A DNA stretch of 64,000 nucleotides from Erythrobacter litoralis HTCC2594 (GTDB lineage: Bacteria; Pseudomonadota; Alphaproteobacteria; Sphingomonadales; Sphingomonadaceae): NCBI RefSeq assembly GCF_000013005.1, contig NC_007722.1:811501-875500 (forward strand). The letters run 5' to 3'. Positions 55,310 through 64,000 of the stretch are shown in pieces; position 1 is the first letter of the stretch; each line of letters begins with the position of its first letter. Both the position numbers and the translations under genes were made by a program. The notes beneath the pieces are model-generated. The model had not been told where the DNA came from. It saw only the letters and a program-made list of their open reading frames with translations, and ran no database searches.

Positions 55310-57638
55310 TCTCGTCAACTTCACCCGCGGCAGCCAGCTTCTGGGGCATTTCGGCTTCATGTTTGCTGCGGGCCTCAAGGGGCCCCTGATCGTGACCTTC
55401 CTGGTCGTTCTCGGCCTGGTCTATTGGGACGTAAGCGGGGCGCTAGACGACTACCAGGTCTACCTCCTGTGGATGCATGCCTATGCCTCTGGTTATGCCT
55501 TCATGGAGTTCGATCCGGACAAGCTTGTGAACCTCAAGCTGGCCGATGGGAGCCTCGTCGCATTTCCCATTTCCGTCGTGACCGATTACCCGCCGATGCG
55601 CGAAGCGGTCGCGCTATTCCGGAGTGCGGTGATCAGCGCTTTGTGGCTTGCCGGGTTCATTCTTGCGCCGCTCTTCGCGCTTTTCTGGTGGGTTGCCGAA
55701 CGCTTCGGCGAGAAGTCCAAACAGAAGAAGCATGTGCGCGGGGCGGAGCTTGCTACCTTGCGTGAACTTGACCGGGAGATCGCCGCGCACAACCGCAATG
55801 CCCGTGCCCGCGAGTATGGCGATGCGTTGGGCTGGCGCTGGCGTCTGGCCGGGTCGGCTTCGCTGCGGGATGCGGGCTTCTATTCTCCCGCGCATCTGGC
55901 AGGGGTCAGCTGGCCTTGGCGCCTCGAGCAGAGCCACGCGATGCTTGTTGGCACAACCGGGACAGGCAAGACCGTCGTCCTAACCGAGCTTACCAGGGAG
56001 ATCCGTGAACGGGGCGAACGTGCGGTCATTTTCGATCTTACCGGGGCCTTTGTCGAAACCTTCTACGATCCCAAACGCGACATCATTCTCAACCCGCTCG
56101 ACGCGCGCTGTCCCGCATGGAGCGTGTTCAACGATTGCTCGACACGTGCCGAATTCCATGCCGCGGCGGAGTCCCTCGTCCCGCACGATGGGGGCGGTGC
56201 CGAACAGTTCTGGGTGCTCGCCGCGCGCACGCTGTTCGTCGAGACCTGTCTCAAGCTCGCCGAAGCTGGGAGGGGCACCAACGCCGCGCTCGCCCACGAA
56301 CTCATGAACGCCGATCTCTCCGATCTGCACCGTCTCGTCGAAGATACCATGGCCGGTCCCATCAGCACGCCGAGCGCGGCGCGCATGGCGGAATCGGTGC
56401 GTGCAGTGTTCAATGTCAACGCCAAGGCGCTCCAGATGCTGCCCGAAGACGGGACGCCCTTTTCGGTCCGCGAGTGGGTCAACGGGGCAGGTGAACCGGG
56501 CTCTATCCTGTTTCTGTCCGCGCGCTACATCGACATGAGCGTGCTCTCGCAGCTGCTCACCCTGTGGCTCGATACCGCGATCAATACGCTGATGGCGGGC
56601 CAGCGCTCGCGGGACATCAGGCTCTGGTTCCTGATCGACGAACTGGGCGCGCTGCATCGCCTGCCTTCGCTCGAGAAGGGCCTCCAGACCGCGCGCAATT
56701 TCGGGGGCGCGATCGTCACCGGGATCCATGCCTTTGCCAAGCTCAAGGATGTCTACGGCGAGAACATGGCCATGACCCTGTCCTCGCTTGCCCGAACCAA
56801 GCTGATCCTCGGCACAGCAGATCGCGAGACCGCCACCTGGTGTTCCGATATCATTGGCCACCGCGAGGTTCGCGAGATGGAGGAAGGATACAGCTACGGC
56901 TATAACAATGCGCGCGACGCGGTAAGCCTGACGCCCCGGCGCCAGGTCGTCCCACTGCTGCTTCCCGACGAGCTGATGAAGCTCAAGAACCTACATGGTT
57001 TCATCAAGTTTCCCGAAGGATTTCCGGCGGCACCCGTGGTCCTCGAACCGCGCAACTGGCCTCGGGTGGCCGAAGGCTTCATTCCCCGGGATATGCCGAA
57101 GTTACCACCGCAGACCCGGCACGCTGATGATAATGAGGGAGCAGGGGGCGGTGCCGGAGCAGCCTCTGAAACAGGCGACAATGATGGTGATCCTCGCCGG
57201 ATGAGGAATGCGCACGATCGCACCGACAGCGCTGAAAAGAAAGCTGACCAAGAAGAGAAAAAGGAACCTCGCCGGACCCGTCGCAGCAACAAGGTCGAGC
57301 AGGCTCGACCGGATCAGACAAGGAAGGCTCGCGATCCGAATGCGCCAGGGAAAAGGGCGACATCGGACCCTCAGCGGCCGGCTCAATCCGAACTCCCTCT
57401 GTCTTCGAAAGCTGAGGAGCACCGCGGCATGGAGCAACGGGCTGTGCCTTCCGCCAGATCCGATATTCCCGATCCCGCAGCGCATCAGCGAGCACAGGTC
57501 GCGCGCGGCAAGGCCGACCAGAGGCTCCAGGAAGAGCAGCAGAAGTCGCTGCTTGGCGGTGCAGCGAAGCAGGGTCGCGATGCCGATCAGGGGCAGGACC
57601 ATGGTCACGATTACGGGGACTTCGATCCGGACATGTGA
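55299..57638 (+). CDS. traD: Type IV coupling protein (TraD/TraG family)
   Basis: The 779-aa protein has two N-terminal TM segments (about 17-43 and 103-133), then the ATPase with Walker A GTTGTGKT (218-225) and LWFLIDELGALHRLPSLEKGL (Walker B region). The C-terminal tail is long, charged and low-complexity. It pumps DNA-relaxase to the transfer channel. The ATG at 55299 is set by the overlap with the previous gene. TraI follows after 48 bp. Confidence 0.93.
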   Translation: MKHNLVNFTRGSQLLGHFGFMFAAGLKGPLIVTFLVVLGLVYWDVSGALDDYQVYLLWMHAYASGYAFMEFDPDKLVNLKLADGSLVAFPISVVTDYPPMREAVALFRSAVISALWLAGFILAPLFALFWWVAERFGEKSKQKKHVRGAELATLRELDREIAAHNRNARAREYGDALGWRWRLAGSASLRDAGFYSPAHLAGVSWPWRLEQSHAMLVGTTGTGKTVVLTELTREIRERGERAVIFDLTGAFVETFYDPKRDIILNPLDARCPAWSVFNDCSTRAEFHAAAESLVPHDGGGAEQFWVLAARTLFVETCLKLAEAGRGTNAALAHELMNADLSDLHRLVEDTMAGPISTPSAARMAESVRAVFNVNAKALQMLPEDGTPFSVREWVNGAGEPGSILFLSARYIDMSVLSQLLTLWLDTAINTLMAGQRSRDIRLWFLIDELGALHRLPSLEKGLQTARNFGGAIVTGIHAFAKLKDVYGENMAMTLSSLARTKLILGTADRETATWCSDIIGHREVREMEEGYSYGYNNARDAVSLTPRRQVVPLLLPDELMKLKNLHGFIKFPEGFPAAPVVLEPRNWPRVAEGFIPRDMPKLPPQTRHADDNEGAGGGAGAASETGDNDGDPRRMRNAHDRTDSAEKKADQEEKKEPRRTRRSNKVEQARPDQTRKARDPNAPGKRATSDPQRPAQSELPLSSKAEEHRGMEQRAVPSARSDIPDPAAHQRAQVARGKADQRLQEEQQKSLLGGAAKQGRDADQGQDHGHDYGDFDPDM

Positions 57639-57686
57639 CGCTTAACCGGGGAGGGGACGAGGGCCAAGAGAAAGTGATCCCAGCCC

Positions 57687-60599
57687 ATGCTTTCCGTCGC
57701 CAATGTCCGCTCGCCTTCGGCGGCGGCAAGCTACTTCGCTTCGGACAATTACTACGCGAGCGCCGATGCCGACCGCTCAGGCCAGTGGGTCGGCGAGGGT
57801 GCAAGGCGCCTTGGTCTCGACGGCAAGGTCGAGGCTGCGGTGTTCGACGCGCTGCTGCAAGGCGAGCTGCCCGACGGCAGCAGTGTCGGCAATCCCGGAC
57901 AGACGCACCGCCCGGGTACAGACCTCACCTTCTCCGTCCCCAAGAGCTGGTCGCTGCTGGCGCTCGTCGGGAAGGATGAGCGGATCATTGCCGCCTACCG
58001 CGAAGCCGTCCTGGAAGCGCTGCACTGGGCTGAGAAGAATGCGGCCGAGACCCGGATGGTGGAGAAAGGCAAGATCGTCACTCAAGCCACGGGAAGCCTT
58101 GCGATCGGCCTGTTCCAGCACGACACCAACCGCAACCAGGAGCCGAACCTCCACTTTCATGCGGTCATCGCCAATGTCACGCAAGGCAAGGACGGGAAGT
58201 GGCGCACGCTCAAGAACGACCGGCTCTGGCAGCTCAACACCACGCTCAATTCTATTGCAATGGCGCGCTTTCGCGTCGCGGTCGAGAAGCTTGGCTACGA
58301 GCCGGGACCGACCCTCAAGCACGGCAATTTCGAAGCGCGCGGTATCACCCGCGAACAGGTCATGGCGTTCTCGAGCCGCCGCCAGGAAGTGCTCGATGCG
58401 CGGCGCGGTCCTGGTCTTGAAGCTGGCCGCATCGCTGCGCTCGATACGCGCGCCAGTAAGGACACGATCGAGGACCGCGAAACCTTGGGCAAGCTCTGGA
58501 GCGAAACCGCGAAATCCATCGGGTTGGACCTCGCTCCCTTGGTCGAGCGGGCCCGGATCCGCACACTGAAACAGTCGATCGAAACTGGCAGGTTCGGCTC
58601 GCTTGTCGAGCGCGGGCGCGCATGGCTGGGACGCTTCGCCGCGCATGTCAGGGGCGATCCGGCTGATCCGCTTGTGCCCAAGTCGGTCCTCAGACAGGAC
58701 CGTGAGACGATCGCAGCGGCACAGGCCGTCGCTTCGGCGGTGCGTCATCTCTCGCAGCGCGAGGCTGCCTTCGAGCGCACCGCGCTCTACAAGGCCGCGC
58801 TCGATTTCGGGTTGCCAGCGACGATTGCCGATATTGAAAAACGGACCCGCGCCTTGGTGCGCTCCGGCGACCTCATAGTGGGCAAGGGAGACCACAAGGG
58901 CTGGCTGGCTTCGCGTGACGCGGTGATCGCTGAGCAGCGGATCTTGTCCGAGGTTGCCGCTGGCAAGGGTGCGAGCTCGTCTGCAGTTGAGACGGGAAGC
59001 GCGACCGCTCGTGTCCAGGCCGCTGCAATGGCAGGGCAGGGATTCCGCCTCAACGAGGGTCAGCTCGGAGCGGCGAAGTTGATCCTGACGTCCGAGGATC
59101 GAACGATCGCGGTCCAGGGAATTGCCGGTGCCGGCAAGAGCAGCGTTCTGAAACCCGTCGCCGAGGTGCTGCGCGCCGAGGGCCGCCCGGTTATCGGGCT
59201 CGCGATCCAGAACACGCTCGTCCAGATGCTCGAACGCGACACCGGTATAGCCTCGCAGACGCTGGCCCGGTTCCTTGGTGGCTGGAACAAGCTGCTCGAC
59301 GATCCCGGTAACGCGGTGCTGCGTTTGGAGGCAAAGGCGGCGCTGAAGGACCATGTGCTGGTGCTCGACGAGGCTTCGATGATCTCGAACGAGGACAAGG
59401 AAAAGCTCGTCCGCCTTGCCAATCTTGCTGGCGTTCACCGCCTGGTCCTGATGGGGGACCGCAAGCAGCTCGGCGCAGTCGATGCGGGCAAACCCTTCGC
59501 GCTGCTGCAGCGGACGGGTATGGCGCGCGCTGAAATGGCGACCAACCTGCGCGCCCGCGATCCAGTCATCCGCGAGGCGCAGGCGGCAGCGCAGGCGGGC
59601 GATGTGCGCACGGCGCTGCGTCACCTGCAGCCGCACACGGTCGAAGCCAAGGGCGATGGCGCGCTGGTCGCTGCTGACATCTGGTTGGCGCTCGACAAGG
59701 ACGACCGCGCGCGGACATCGATCTACGCCTCGGGCCGCGCCATCCGCTCTGCGGTCAATGCTGCCATCCAGCAGGGACTTCTCGCCAATGGCGAGATTGG
59801 CCCGGGCAAGGCCGAGCTCGGAGTGCTCGACCGCGTCAACACGACCCGCGAAGAGCTGCGACATCTCTCGGCCTATCAGCCTGGCCGGGTGCTCGAGGTC
59901 TCGAGAAAGCAACAGGCCCTGGGACTGTCAGCGGGCGAGTATCGTGTCCTGGGACAGGACCGGAAGGGCAGGCAGGTCGAAGTTGCGGATAAGCGCGGCA
60001 AGCGGTTCCGGTTCGACCCGGCACGGATCAGGGCAGGGAAGGGCGACCAGAATCTGACCTTGCATGAGCCGAGGAAGCTCGAGATCCATGAAGGCGACCG
60101 GATCCGATGGACCCGCAACGATCATCGCCGCGGCCTGTTCAATGCCGACCAGGCCAGGGTGGTTGCCGTTGTCGGCGGGAAGGTCACTTTCGAAACTTCC
60201 AAGGGAGACCAGGTCGAGCTCAAAAAGGACGATCCGATGCTGAAGCGGATCGATCTTGCCTATGCGCTCAACGCCCACATGGCGCAGGGTCTGACATCCG
60301 ATCGCGGCATAGCCGTCATGGACAGCCGCGAGCGCAACCTGTCGAACCAGAAAACGTTCCTCGTGACGATCACGAGGCTTCGCGATCACCTGACACTGGT
60401 GGTCGACAGTTCGGACAGGCTCGGAGCAGTCGTGGCACGCAACAAAGGCGAGAAGGCCTCGGCCCTCGAGGTCACCGCACAGTTGACGCCGACAGAAAAG
60501 AAAAACGGCGAACTTGATCAGCTGAAACCGGAAGAGGCCAACAAGGCCGAAAAGGAACTCGCCCGAAGCAAGAGCAAGACACTGGACTTCGGGATTTGA
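57687..60599 (+). CDS. traI: MobF-type relaxase-helicase (TraI/TrwC)
   Basis: The 970-aa protein has an N-terminal TrwC relaxase with candidate nicking tyrosines (Y16, Y22, Y23), the three-His metal site region (HFHAVIANVT) and DLTFSVPKSWSLLA. The C-terminal SF1 helicase has Walker A GIAGAGKSS (near residue 480) and VLDEASMIS. It nicks oriT and unwinds the transferred strand. No VirB/Trb genes follow in the window. Confidence 0.95.
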   Translation: MLSVANVRSPSAAASYFASDNYYASADADRSGQWVGEGARRLGLDGKVEAAVFDALLQGELPDGSSVGNPGQTHRPGTDLTFSVPKSWSLLALVGKDERIIAAYREAVLEALHWAEKNAAETRMVEKGKIVTQATGSLAIGLFQHDTNRNQEPNLHFHAVIANVTQGKDGKWRTLKNDRLWQLNTTLNSIAMARFRVAVEKLGYEPGPTLKHGNFEARGITREQVMAFSSRRQEVLDARRGPGLEAGRIAALDTRASKDTIEDRETLGKLWSETAKSIGLDLAPLVERARIRTLKQSIETGRFGSLVERGRAWLGRFAAHVRGDPADPLVPKSVLRQDRETIAAAQAVASAVRHLSQREAAFERTALYKAALDFGLPATIADIEKRTRALVRSGDLIVGKGDHKGWLASRDAVIAEQRILSEVAAGKGASSSAVETGSATARVQAAAMAGQGFRLNEGQLGAAKLILTSEDRTIAVQGIAGAGKSSVLKPVAEVLRAEGRPVIGLAIQNTLVQMLERDTGIASQTLARFLGGWNKLLDDPGNAVLRLEAKAALKDHVLVLDEASMISNEDKEKLVRLANLAGVHRLVLMGDRKQLGAVDAGKPFALLQRTGMARAEMATNLRARDPVIREAQAAAQAGDVRTALRHLQPHTVEAKGDGALVAADIWLALDKDDRARTSIYASGRAIRSAVNAAIQQGLLANGEIGPGKAELGVLDRVNTTREELRHLSAYQPGRVLEVSRKQQALGLSAGEYRVLGQDRKGRQVEVADKRGKRFRFDPARIRAGKGDQNLTLHEPRKLEIHEGDRIRWTRNDHRRGLFNADQARVVAVVGGKVTFETSKGDQVELKKDDPMLKRIDLAYALNAHMAQGLTSDRGIAVMDSRERNLSNQKTFLVTITRLRDHLTLVVDSSDRLGAVVARNKGEKASALEVTAQLTPTEKKNGELDQLKPEEANKAEKELARSKSKTLDFGI

Positions 60600-60692
60600 A
60601 GGGCCGCTATGTGCCAGATTTTCTGACGAATTGGCCCCGGCAGTTGTTCCGGGTCGTGCCTGCGCGTGCACGACCAGATTTCGGAGCAGCTC

Positions 60693-61907
60693 TCAGATCG
60701 CAAGAGTTTTGCGATGCCTCTCAATCGCGCTTCGTACATCATCGGGGAAGGGCAGGTGTCCGCTTTCGCTGCGCCAGGCGTCGTCGAACCGTGCAACGAC
60801 ATCCTTCGCTGTCGCGGTGATCAGCTTGGCAGGCAGCTTCGCCTTGTCGGCGATCGCCTCGAGTTCATCATAGGTGTAGGATGCCCACTCGCGCGAGCTA
60901 TGAAACTTGAGTGCAGCATCGTCGCCTGGGATATAGTCGAGCGTCGAAAGCAGGTCATAGGCAGGTGCCAGCAGCGCGTTACGCCTATCCGGGTAGATCA
61001 ACGACCAGTTCTTGAGGTGCATGTCGCCATTCCCGATCAGTACCGAGTAGGTGAGCCGGCGGACGAATTCGACCACGCTTTGTTCGTCGGTCTCGATCGC
61101 CAGGACACTGAGAATCTGGCGGTAGCTCGCATTCTCGTATTTATCGTCTGCAAAGACACCGAACACCTGGGCGAAGTCTTCGGTGTGCACGGGTCCCTCT
61201 TCCCCCCGGTCGAAGCGCCGGATGGCAAAAGCGGACTCTCCGTAACGGGTGATACCTTCGGGTATGCCATCGATCTGATCGAGAGGCACAAGGCCGATTT
61301 CAGGTACGTCGATCCCGATCTTTGCTGCCAGTTTCATCGCTGCGAATTCAGCCTCGGGCACGTCCGGATGTCTCGCAGAGGGCAGCTTGACGATCCAGTC
61401 GCCGCCGCTGCCTGTGACTGGGATCGTCAGTCCGCCATTCTTGCCCTGGGCTTTGATAGCCGAGAATTTGAGTTGCACGCCGGCAAGCGAGAAGCGCAGC
61501 GCGCGCTCTGCCTGCTTCCCCGCCGCTTCTTCATCTAGCTCGTCGGCCTCCGTTTCCTCGGCATCGACGGCGAGGGCGCGCACTGCGCCGGGAAGATCGT
61601 GCCCGAGCTGTGCGAGAAGGTGGTATTCGCGCACGGCTTTCACGCCGGCGCGGCGGGCCAGGTAGTCGCGAAGCGTTCCTTCAGGAAGGAGGTTGGAGAA
61701 GAACGGCTCGATCTTCGTTCGATAGCTACGTGGCTCTGCGATGATCTCGCCATTCGCGTCCTTGTAGGCGAGCGAAAGCGTCGGCCGATCCTGGTCGGCA
61801 AGGTAGACATCGTCGAATGTGAAGATGCTCGCATCTCCATCGAGCCGTGCGATGGTTCCAACGCGCGTCTCACCCAGAAAGATATCGAGAGCCGCTGCGT
61901 TGATCAT
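60693..61907 (-). CDS. hipA: HipA-family kinase toxin
   Basis: The 404-aa protein has the HipA N-terminal domain (IFLGETRVGTIARLD, RTKIEPFFSNLLPEGTLRD) and kinase core: P-loop-like SLAGVQLKFSA (140-150), catalytic D295/N300 in GNGDMHLKNW, and AYDLL (D318). HipA toxins phosphorylate aminoacyl-tRNA synthetases and cause growth arrest or persistence. It overlaps hipB by 4 nt and is convergent with traI. Target not predictable here. Confidence 0.93.
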   Translation of the reverse strand: MINAAALDIFLGETRVGTIARLDGDASIFTFDDVYLADQDRPTLSLAYKDANGEIIAEPRSYRTKIEPFFSNLLPEGTLRDYLARRAGVKAVREYHLLAQLGHDLPGAVRALAVDAEETEADELDEEAAGKQAERALRFSLAGVQLKFSAIKAQGKNGGLTIPVTGSGGDWIVKLPSARHPDVPEAEFAAMKLAAKIGIDVPEIGLVPLDQIDGIPEGITRYGESAFAIRRFDRGEEGPVHTEDFAQVFGVFADDKYENASYRQILSVLAIETDEQSVVEFVRRLTYSVLIGNGDMHLKNWSLIYPDRRNALLAPAYDLLSTLDYIPGDDAALKFHSSREWASYTYDELEAIADKAKLPAKLITATAKDVVARFDDAWRSESGHLPFPDDVRSAIERHRKTLAI

Positions 61908-62527
61908 GTGGCGTCGTCCTCAAGCCGGTAAGCAGGCAGTCTGTGGGCACTATCTCGATCGATTGAGTGAACCTGCAGGTTTCTGACGTGCCGTAGGGCA
62001 CGTGTGGATGCCGCGATCTGCTGGGCGAGTTTCTTCGTTCCTTCTTTTTGCTCAAGCGCCCAGCCGAGGTCCTGAAGATGCTTTTTCAGATGAGCGACGG
62101 GCTGCAAAGCCTGCTGGATGGCTTTGAGCGTTTCGGGAGTGAAATTAATGGTCTGGATATCTTTCAGGGCGCTTTGAAACTCATTCACCTCGGTGACGCT
62201 CGGATAGCTCTGCCGTAGTCGCTCAGCGAACCGGTTGGTTTCGGCAATCGTTGCGAGCGTTCGACTGGCCTCGCTTCTTTCGCGCTGTGAGCGAACAACG
62301 CCTTCGATCGCCGGTACGGTCCTTCGAGGCACTAGCTTCAGTTCGAGGTCGAGCGCGCGCGCTATTTCGACAAGGCTGGAAATCTGTAGGTCTACATTCC
62401 CGCCTTCGATTTTGGAGATGTGGCTTTGAGGCAAGCCCACCCGCTCACCCAGCTGTTTCTGGGTAAAGCCTTTTGCTATCCGAGCCACTTTGATGCTTGC
62501 GGCGATGTCTTCGATTGCCGTGCTCAT
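61904..62527 (-). CDS. hipB: HipB-like antitoxin with long C-terminal extension
   Basis: The 207-aa protein has a Cro/C1-type HTH (IAKGFTQKQLGERVGLPQSHISKIEGGNVDLQ, about 17-50) and then about 130 residues of predicted helix (LKDIQTINFTPETLKAIQQALQPVAHLKKHLQDLGWALEQ). E. coli HipB is only 88 aa. It would bind the four palindromes upstream and neutralise HipA. The extra part is of unknown function. Confidence 0.88.
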   Translation of the reverse strand: MSTAIEDIAASIKVARIAKGFTQKQLGERVGLPQSHISKIEGGNVDLQISSLVEIARALDLELKLVPRRTVPAIEGVVRSQRERSEASRTLATIAETNRFAERLRQSYPSVTEVNEFQSALKDIQTINFTPETLKAIQQALQPVAHLKKHLQDLGWALEQKEGTKKLAQQIAASTRALRHVRNLQVHSIDRDSAHRLPAYRLEDDAT

Positions 62528-62529
62528 AA

Positions 62530-62649
62530 ATATGTTTCTGCATATGTTGATCGACGTATATATGTTTTAGCATATACTCTTATTTGTGAGAGGGGCAACA
62601 GAAATATGTAGAGGCATAAATTTCTGAATCCTCATATGTCATCGCATAT
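62530..62649 (-). promoter_or_regulatory. Four operator copies ATATGT-N4-GCATAT upstream of hipB
   Basis: Copies start at 62530, 62560, 62604 and 62634 (the third with one mismatch), giving spacings of 30, 44 and 30. The first abuts the hipB start codon, so binding would block transcription. The promoter lies in this AT-rich stretch. Confidence 0.8.
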
Positions 62650-63099
62650 TATGGGCGGAGATTGACGGCGACAAAGCGCGAGCAGTCGTCACTTCGCAGA
62701 ACTTTTTCCAGCCTTTTCATCGGTCTTTCGATGACGGAGCTCTCGTCCAGAGATCTGCCGATCAGTCAGGCAAGCCATCGGCGGAAATGCGCCCCAGTTC
62801 CGGACCATCCGGCGGAACCCGCAGGCTCCCAAATCCAGTCGTTCAGTGACATCACAATAGCGTGAATCACACGGCCACAGGTCGAACGGAAGCAAAGCGT
62901 GCGTTTGCCATTTTGGAGCCAGCACAGAGAGCGAGGTAAGAGCACCCTCTTTTTTTCCCGGGGCTTGTAGGGTGGATTAGGACAAGAATGCGATCTCCTC
63001 GGTGAGTTCGCAGAGACGAATTGCTTGTTCACAAGATGTCGGCCCAAAGCTAGGATTGAATGCGCTTCGTCCCGAGAGCAGGTTGACACCTCAAAAAAT
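62650..63099. other. Gene-free region between hipBA and the ROK kinase
   Basis: About 450 bp with no convincing gene, repeat or tRNA-like sequence. I looked here for attR and did not find the tRNA-Met 3' end. Confidence 0.5.
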
Positions 63100-63975
63100 T
63101 CAATCGGTGCTAGTCATCTTTGCAAGGAGTAATGCTCCAACTGCGCCCGAATCTTGTCCAAGCAACGGTGCAGCGAGCAGGTGTTTTGGTCCGCCCGGAA
63201 GATACTCTTTATCTAGTTGGCGTGCGCGAGCGTTCACCTTTTCAAGAAGACCGGGTGTACCCATCACTCCCCCTCCGAGCACGATGACTTCTGCCGAAGT
63301 GGTCGCGAATATCGTGTGGCAAAGCTGCGCCAGATAGTCCGCTATTACCCGGTGAGCGACATGGTCGAGCGGCAATTCGGAGAGCGAGCTTCCCCAGCGT
63401 GCGAGTATCGCGGGTCCGCATGCTAGACCTTCGAGGCAATCTCCATGATGCGGACAGGTGCCTGCGAACTCTAAATCCTTTGTATGCCTGCGCGGAAAGA
63501 TGTGCCCCATCTCCGGGTGAGCAGCGCCATGAAGTGCTTTTCCGTCGACGACCAGTCCGCCCCCGATGCCGGTCCCCACGGTAACATAGGCTAGCGAGGA
63601 CGCGTCTCGCCCGGCACCAAAATGGTATTCAGCCAGTGCCGCGCCGTTGACATCGGTGTCGAAGCCGATTGGTACGCCGAAACGCTTTCCGAAAAAGCTC
63701 GCCAGCGCGCAACCCGACCAGCCGGGCTTTGGTGTGTTGGTGATGCTGCCCCAGCTGGGAGAATCGCGATCAAGATCGACCGGTCCAAAACTGGCGATGC
63801 CCAGAGCCTCAAGACGACCCTGGCTGGCGAACCACTCAGCGGCTTCTGCCAAGGTGTCCTCTGGCTTGCGCGTCGGGATCGAATGACGGGAAAGGATGTC
63901 GGTTGGGGAGGAGCCAACTGCGAGCACGAATTTGGTGCCGCCTGCCTCGATCCCGCCAAGCAAGCCGTTGCCCAT
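63100..63975 (-). CDS. ROK-family sugar kinase (fructokinase-like)
   Basis: The 291-aa protein has the ROK phosphate motif (LLGGIEAGGTKFVLAVG), the catalytic Asp region (GFDTDVNGAALAEYHFGA), TVGTGIGGGLVVDGK, and the zinc/His motif (HPEMGHIFPRR, CPHHGDCLEGLACG). This pattern is most like ROK fructokinases. It phosphorylates a hexose for glycolysis. Whether it belongs to the element or to the chromosome beyond is unclear. Confidence 0.85.
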   Translation of the reverse strand: MGNGLLGGIEAGGTKFVLAVGSSPTDILSRHSIPTRKPEDTLAEAAEWFASQGRLEALGIASFGPVDLDRDSPSWGSITNTPKPGWSGCALASFFGKRFGVPIGFDTDVNGAALAEYHFGAGRDASSLAYVTVGTGIGGGLVVDGKALHGAAHPEMGHIFPRRHTKDLEFAGTCPHHGDCLEGLACGPAILARWGSSLSELPLDHVAHRVIADYLAQLCHTIFATTSAEVIVLGGGVMGTPGLLEKVNARARQLDKEYLPGGPKHLLAAPLLGQDSGAVGALLLAKMTSTD

Positions 63976-64000
63976 CAGCCTTCTACCAGGCGCGCTTTAT

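Noticed and set aside
57777..59912. 711-codon minus-strand frame opposite traI
   Set aside because: Shadow of the relaxase gene, no recognisable motif.
60600..64000. attR copy of the tRNA-Met 3' end
   Set aside because: Searched by eye for CTCCTCCGCTACCA and close variants; none found, so the element end is not placed.

Overview
The window comes from a high-GC alphaproteobacterium. The gene set points to Sphingomonadales, probably an Erythrobacter-like member of the Erythrobacteraceae; this is an inference from gene content and style, not from a marker search. The first 14 kb are ordinary chromosome: a TPP enzyme (partial), an LplT-like MFS transporter, pgsA, a PilZ protein, oxyR, rnd, aspS, an exported coiled-coil protein, a PA2169-type four-helix protein, acpP-fabF-mltG, a 2H phosphoesterase and tRNA-Met(CAT).

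From the 3' end of tRNA-Met onward the sequence is a composite integrative/conjugative element that appears to run past the right edge. Its entry side holds a P4-type tyrosine integrase, a lytic transglycosylase with a small partner, a zinc-finger/Toprim primase-like protein, a methyltransferase plus strawberry-notch helicase (one frameshift) and a ParB-like nuclease. A LexA-type GAAC-N7-GAAC box sits between the divergent transglycosylase and primase genes. Next comes a complete type II CBASS anti-phage system: CD-NTase, E1/E2 protein Cap2 and JAMM protease Cap3 on the minus strand, with a two-TM beta-rich Cap15-like effector transcribed divergently. Then follow ArdC, a SLOG-domain protein, SSB and small element-specific proteins, several behind long structured leaders.

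A cargo island of about 20 kb (33.4-52.9 kb) is bounded by two diverged copies of one block (end of a 99-codon gene, ssb leader, ssb, 73-aa gene). The island carries two overlapping tyrosine recombinases, an IS407-type IS3 element that has split a DUF983 gene, a frameshifted MocR regulator, Ku and LigD (bacterial NHEJ), an HtrA-like protease, two Hsp20 proteins, a YdcH-like protein, GroEL/GroES, a small protein with an Usg-like protein, two HWE/HisKA_2-type histidine kinases and a third short tyrosine recombinase. Heat-shock control is readable in the DNA: an RpoH-type promoter with a ROSE-type RNA thermometer before one hsp20, and a CIRCE operator before groES. Together this is a mobile proteostasis and double-strand-break-repair module.

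The right part holds conjugation genes: a small accessory protein, a TraD-type coupling protein and a MobF relaxase-helicase. No mating-pair T4SS genes are in view. A HipBA toxin-antitoxin pair follows, with four regularly spaced operator palindromes, and a ROK sugar kinase closes the window. No copy of the tRNA-Met 3' end (attR) was found to the right.
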